Source of the DNA: Caminibacter pacificus
Lineage (GTDB): Bacteria; Campylobacterota; Campylobacteria; Campylobacterales; Nautiliaceae
Reading direction: 5' to 3'
Length of the DNA stretch: 64,000 bases
Assembly: GCF_003752135.1 (NCBI RefSeq)
Contig: NZ_RJVK01000001.1
Coordinates: 248,001-312,000, forward strand
Shown: piece after piece, positions 60,568-64,000 of the stretch
Position numbering within the stretch: position 1 is the first letter of the stretch
Layout: the number at the start of each line of letters is the position of its first letter
Notes under the pieces: generated by a model
What the model was told of the DNA's origin: nothing
What the model saw: only the letters and a program-made list of their open reading frames with translations
Databases searched by the model: none
Made by a program: the position numbers and the translations under genes

Positions 60568-61337
60568 ATATCGCAATAATGCAATCGGACTCTTTGCCTC
60601 TTGATAAGGCGAAAATCAACTATTTTCTTTCACAAGCAAGAAAAGAAAAGGCTAAAATTTTCGTATTGCCCGAGTATGTGTTAAACAGGTTTTTTAAAGA
60701 GCTTGAAAAAATGCCTTTAGGATTTATAAAAAAACAGACTTCTCATCAGGTTAAATTATTAAAAAAATTAAGCGAAGTGTATGATATGACGATAATCGCG
60801 CCTTTGATAATGGTAAAAGGCGATAATGTGTATAAAGTAATAGGAAAATTTTATAAAAATAGCGTCAGATATTATTACTCGCAAGTTTTTATGCCTTATT
60901 CTCATTGGAACGAAGATAAGTTTTTTTCAAAAAAAGAAAACAAGCCTATGGTTTTTAGTGTAGGAAATATAAGATTCGGTGTGATGTTCGGATTTGAAAG
61001 TCATTTTGATGATTTTTGGGAATATTTTAGGGATAAAAAAGTCGATTGTATTTTGATTCCGAGCGTCGGGACGTTCGGTTCGCACAAAAGATGGTTTGAA
61101 ATGCTTAAAAGCAGGGCTTTTATGAATAATATGTATGTTGTAAGGGTCAATAGAGTCGGAACTTTTGAAGATTGGGAGTTTTACGGTAACTCTTTTGTGA
61201 TAGACCCTGAGGGAGAGTGTGTTAATATGCTCGGTTCAAGCGAAGAGATGGCTATAAGTGATATAAAAAAAGAAAAAGTTAAAGAGGCGAGAAAAGAGTG
61301 GAAGTTTTTAAAACTTTATAAAAATATAGAGTTTTAA
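60564..61337 (+). CDS. Carbon-nitrogen hydrolase-like protein lacking the catalytic Cys
   Basis: 257 residues with the nitrilase fold. E37 of the triad is in IFVLPEYVL. The Lys segment reads YYYSQVFMPYSH with no clear Lys, and the Cys motif GVxxCYDxxF is GVMFGFESHF, with G143 in place of Cys. Two of three catalytic residues are therefore missing. It is probably a structural or regulatory paralogue. Its pairing with xseB is known to me from other members of this phylum. Converges on mqnC with a 4-nt stop overlap. Confidence 0.85.
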   Translation: MNIAIMQSDSLPLDKAKINYFLSQARKEKAKIFVLPEYVLNRFFKELEKMPLGFIKKQTSHQVKLLKKLSEVYDMTIIAPLIMVKGDNVYKVIGKFYKNSVRYYYSQVFMPYSHWNEDKFFSKKENKPMVFSVGNIRFGVMFGFESHFDDFWEYFRDKKVDCILIPSVGTFGSHKRWFEMLKSRAFMNNMYVVRVNRVGTFEDWEFYGNSFVIDPEGECVNMLGSSEEMAISDIKKEKVKEARKEWKFLKLYKNIEF

Positions 61338-62380
61338 TCGAAAATTTCCAATATCTCATAAGCCGTATTTCTTTTAGCCGGAATTTCTCCTACGTCTTTG
61401 ATTAATCTTATCATCTCTTCTTGATTCATTCTGTTTTGTGCGCCGGCACTTCTGACTACGTTTTCTTCCATCATCGTAGAGCCCAAATCGTTTGCACCGT
61501 AAAGAAGAGCCATTTGTCCTATGTAGCTGCCTTGTGTTACCCATGAGCTTTGAATATTTTTGAAATTATCAAGAAATAGCCTTGCTACGGCCAAATATCT
61601 TAAATATCTGTTCGAAGAAGTTTTATGGGTTACTATTCCTTCTTTCATAAGCTGAGTGTTATACGGCTGAAAAGACCACATTATAAAAGCTCTAAATCCT
61701 CCGGTTTGGTCTTGAAGCTCTCTAATCATATTCCAATGCTCCACAACTTCTTCAACCGTCTCTACAGTTCCGAACATCATAGTAGCTGTCGTTTTCATTC
61801 CTATTTCGTGTGCTGTTTTATGTATTTCTATCCATCTTTTGGAGTCTATTTTTTTAGGAGCGATAATGTCTCTTACTCTATCACTAAGTATTTCGGCTCC
61901 GGCTCCGGGGATTGAGCTTAGACCTTTTTCTTGTAATCTCTCAAGTACTTCTTTTATCGAAATTTTCGATACTTTTGCTATATAATCGATTTCCGGTGCA
62001 CTGAATCCGTGAATTGTAATTTGAGGATATTTTTTATGGATATGCTCTACAAGATTTTCGTAATAGTCTATTTTCAAATTCGGATGAACGCCCCCTTGAA
62101 AAAGAATCTGAGTACCTCCGATTTCAAGCAGTTCGTCTATTTTTTTGTCTATTTCTTCGAAACTAAGAATATAAGCGTCTTTGTCTTTTTTGTGTCTGTA
62201 AAAAGCGCAGAATTTACAATCCACCCAGCATATATTGGTATAGTTTATGTTTCTATCTACTATAAAAGTTGTGATTTTTTTAGGGTGAAGTTCTCTTTTT
62301 TTCGCAAGAGCCATTTCTCCGAGCGTTCTTAAATCTTTGTTTTCAATTAAATTTATTGCATCTTTTTTAGAAAGCCTCAA
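61334..62380 (-). CDS. mqnC: Cyclic dehypoxanthinyl futalosine synthase
   Basis: 348 residues. Radical SAM step of the futalosine menaquinone pathway. NINYTNICWVDCKFCAFYR with CxxxCxxC (about 51-58), GGTQILFQGGVHPNLKIDYY, HGFSAPEI, and IPGAGAEILSDRVRD are MqnC signatures; CofH/MqnE are related but differ in these segments. TTG at 62380 has AAGGAGA as SD. Menaquinone is the likely respiratory quinone. Confidence 0.9.
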   Translation of the reverse strand: MRLSKKDAINLIENKDLRTLGEMALAKKRELHPKKITTFIVDRNINYTNICWVDCKFCAFYRHKKDKDAYILSFEEIDKKIDELLEIGGTQILFQGGVHPNLKIDYYENLVEHIHKKYPQITIHGFSAPEIDYIAKVSKISIKEVLERLQEKGLSSIPGAGAEILSDRVRDIIAPKKIDSKRWIEIHKTAHEIGMKTTATMMFGTVETVEEVVEHWNMIRELQDQTGGFRAFIMWSFQPYNTQLMKEGIVTHKTSSNRYLRYLAVARLFLDNFKNIQSSWVTQGSYIGQMALLYGANDLGSTMMEENVVRSAGAQNRMNQEEMIRLIKDVGEIPAKRNTAYEILEIFD

Positions 62381-62412
62381 TTTTTCTCCTTAATATCCGA
62401 TAATTTAGTAAC

Positions 62413-62430
62413 TATAATAGCAAAAAAGGG
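62413..62430 (+). promoter_or_regulatory. Promoter and SD of the diguanylate cyclase gene
   Basis: TATAAT (62413-62418), AGC, AAAAAAGGG, ATG at 62437. The mqnC signals are mirrored on the other strand. Confidence 0.6.
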
Positions 62431-62436
62431 AAAGTT

Positions 62437-63315
62437 ATGGAAGAATTGATTAAAGAAATAGCAAATAAAACTATGCAAGACTTGGAAAAGGCTAAAAAAC
62501 CGCCTTATCCTTTATATTACAGGGACGTTTTTAATGCGATTGCAAACGAAAAAGGAATACTTAATCAACTAAATCCTAAACTTTTGTGTATAGCTCCGAC
62601 TCTTGATGAGATAATACTTGCGAAAACTTCGGAAACTATCAGTGAAATATCTATTCATACCAAAGATATAAAAAACGATTCAAGAGAGATAATAGACGAA
62701 GTAAACGTTGCCGATGCTGATGAAATAAAAGAGATGGTTATTAAATTTTCCGCCAACTTGATAGAAAAAGTTAATCAAATGGAAGAGAGAATTCAAGAAC
62801 TTCAAAGCGAGCTTGATAAAGCTTATAAAGAGCTTTTGATTGACCCTTTGACAAAAGTATATAACAGAAAAGCGCTCGAAAAAGACTTAGGTGAAATTTT
62901 AGAAAAAGGAAAAGATAGAAACCTTGATTTGGTGATAGCTATCGTAGATATAGATAATTTCAAAATGGTAAACGATAAATACGGACATTTGGTGGGAGAT
63001 TTCGTTTTAATCAAGCTTGCCGATACGATGAAAAGTTTAATTAGAAAAAGTGACAAAATCTACAGATACGGGGGTGATGAATTTATAATCGTATTTAATC
63101 GTTCAACTCTTGAAAACGCCGAAAAAAGTATTGAGAGAATTATTTACAAAATTTACCGCACAACCTTAAAATATAAAGAAAATTATATTAAAATTACGAT
63201 ATCTGCCGGAATCACTCAACACAGAGCCGGTGACACAATCGAGTCAATGATAAAAAGAGCCGATGAGGCGCTATATAAAGCGAAGGTGGAAAAAAACGGC
63301 TATAAAATTTTGTAA
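62437..63315 (+). CDS. Diguanylate cyclase (GGDEF)
   Basis: 292 residues, soluble. An N-terminal helical domain (about 1-125; residues 100-130 form a coiled coil LIEKVNQMEERIQELQSEL) leads to a GGDEF domain (about 131-292) with DPLTKVYNRKALEKDL, D in VDIDNFKMVND, and active site YGGDEFII (about 211). RKSD lies five residues before GGDEF, the RxxD product-inhibition site. It should make c-di-GMP. It is followed by a CvpA gene after 8 nt. Confidence 0.92.
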   Translation: MEELIKEIANKTMQDLEKAKKPPYPLYYRDVFNAIANEKGILNQLNPKLLCIAPTLDEIILAKTSETISEISIHTKDIKNDSREIIDEVNVADADEIKEMVIKFSANLIEKVNQMEERIQELQSELDKAYKELLIDPLTKVYNRKALEKDLGEILEKGKDRNLDLVIAIVDIDNFKMVNDKYGHLVGDFVLIKLADTMKSLIRKSDKIYRYGGDEFIIVFNRSTLENAEKSIERIIYKIYRTTLKYKENYIKITISAGITQHRAGDTIESMIKRADEALYKAKVEKNGYKIL

Positions 63316-63323
63316 GGAGAATA

Positions 63324-63848
63324 ATGAGTATTTTTGATGCGGTAATTATCGGTATTACGCTTATTCTGGCGATTAAAGGTTTTTTTAACGGTTTTATAAA
63401 AGAAATAGCTGGACTTGTCGGAATTGTCGGCGGGCTTATTTTGGCAAGCAAGTTTTATCATCAAGTGGGAGTTTATATTAATCAAAACCTTTTTGCTATT
63501 CCGAACAAATCAGCAATAGATTTGGTAGGTTTTATCGCAGTATTCGTCGGTTTTTGGTTGTTTGCCGTATTTGTTGGATTTTTGCTTGCTAAAATCTTAA
63601 AATTAAGTGCTCTTGGCGTGTTTGATAGAATCTTGGGATTTGTTTTTTCGGGAGCTAAATTTTTCGTTTTGATAGCGGTGATAATCGCGCTTTTATATCA
63701 AGTGAAATTCGTACGCGAAAAAATGCATGAATATACTCAAAAAAGTCTTGTTTATCCCGTGCTTTTAAAAGTGGGAGAAAAGATTATAAATATTAGCCCT
63801 CAAGATTTAGAAAAAGTCTCTAAAAATGTTAAAATTCCAATAAAGTAA
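63324..63848 (+). CDS. CvpA family membrane protein
   Basis: 174 residues with four helices (about 3-20, 24-42, 62-85, 100-122) and an amphipathic C-terminus. IFDAVIIGITLILAIKGFFNG, GFIKEIAGLVGIVGG and FDRILGFVFSGAKFF match CvpA (colicin V production/biofilm related). Precise role unknown. In Campylobacterota it commonly precedes lysS, as here. SD AAGGAG. Confidence 0.9.
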   Translation: MSIFDAVIIGITLILAIKGFFNGFIKEIAGLVGIVGGLILASKFYHQVGVYINQNLFAIPNKSAIDLVGFIAVFVGFWLFAVFVGFLLAKILKLSALGVFDRILGFVFSGAKFFVLIAVIIALLYQVKFVREKMHEYTQKSLVYPVLLKVGEKIINISPQDLEKVSKNVKIPIK

Positions 63849-63864
63849 TCCTAAAAGGAGATTG

Positions 63865-64000
63865 ATGTTTTCAAATGAATACGTAAAACAAAGAATGGCG
63901 AAAGCCGAAAAATTAAAAGAAGCGGGAATCAACCCGTACGGGCATAATGCAAAAAGAGATACTAAAATCGCTGAATTTTTAGAAAAAAACAAAGACGTTT
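63865..64000 (+). CDS. lysS: Lysyl-tRNA synthetase, class II (N-terminal fragment)
   Basis: ATG 63865 with AAAAGGAG 5 nt upstream. The first 45 residues (MFSNEYVKQRMAKAEKLKEA then GINPYGHN) match the start of class II LysS before the OB fold. The rest is beyond the window edge. Order cvpA-lysS supports the call. Confidence 0.8.
   Translation, partial: MFSNEYVKQRMAKAEKLKEAGINPYGHNAKRDTKIAEFLEKNKDV

Noticed and set aside
1-64000. tRNA, rRNA, prophage, integrase or insertion sequence
   Set aside because: None recognised on either strand; all long frames are accounted for by chromosomal genes.

Overview
The window reads as a chromosomal segment of a Campylobacterota (epsilonproteobacterial) genome, most likely a thermophilic vent lineage such as Nautiliales. 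The signs are visibly AT-rich DNA, tightly packed genes with 1-20 nt overlaps, and neighbourhoods I know from this phylum: purD-RDD-lptD-mlaD-J domain-phosphoribosyltransferase-pnp, mtaB-FtsH-like-bioV, rpsO-Rrf2-flhA, xseB-nitrilase-like, and cvpA-lysS. Futalosine-route menaquinone synthesis (mqnC) and the AmmeMemoRadiSam pair also fit. The genus is inferred, not shown. I see no rRNA, tRNA, CRISPR array, prophage or insertion sequence.

Layout. 1-1.5 kb: truncated NAD-glutamate dehydrogenase (minus strand) preceded by a 19-codon basic microprotein. 1.5-4.4 kb: amrB and amrS, then a dihydroorotase-like pseudoenzyme. 4.4-16.8 kb: a long plus-strand run of small membrane proteins, purD, envelope genes (RDD, lptD, mlaD-like), pnp, dapC-like, murC and a racemase. 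16.75-16.92 kb: an operator-like array with a 27-aa membrane microprotein. 16.9-21 kb: hemerythrin-like protein, recG, M16-like and class II aldolase-like genes (minus). 21-30.8 kb: rsmH-ftsL-like, RND permease, mtaB, FtsH-like AAA protein, bioV, Ca2+/H+ antiporter and a lone TRAP binding protein. 30.8-37 kb: a MoxR/DUF58/Bat (VWA) locus arranged divergently. 37-40.9 kb: tcdA, ycaO, surE, an ORF carrying heptanucleotide repeats, gpmA. 40.9-48.6 kb: an envelope region with fetB, a calcium-repeat OMP, an acidic/His-rich periplasmic protein, a histidine kinase and response regulator, and a divergent ABC transporter + LolA-like + beta-barrel cluster containing a 175-bp palindromic element. 48.6-55.8 kb: hisD, rpsO, a kinase-dead sensor, Rrf2, flhA, cmoA. 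55.8-64 kb: metY, GGDEF-EAL, metX, xseB, nitrilase-like, mqnC, diguanylate cyclase, cvpA family, start of lysS.

How it fits together. Envelope biogenesis is well represented (lptD, MCE protein, LolA-like, ABC exporters, murC, ftsL-like, Bat locus). The best candidate for an undescribed system is the 41.6-48.6 kb envelope module. Direct repeats GTTTAG at 11-bp spacing lie between the divergent response-regulator and ABC operons, suggesting that one two-component system controls both. A second theme is pseudoenzymes: at least five genes keep a fold but have lost the catalytic signature (dihydroorotase-like, M16-like, FtsH-like, nitrilase-like, histidine kinase-like). A third is very compact promoters in which TATAAT is followed within about 10 nt by AAAAAAGG and then the start codon, often mirrored for divergent genes. 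Two start codons appear non-canonical (flhA CTG, J-domain ATT).
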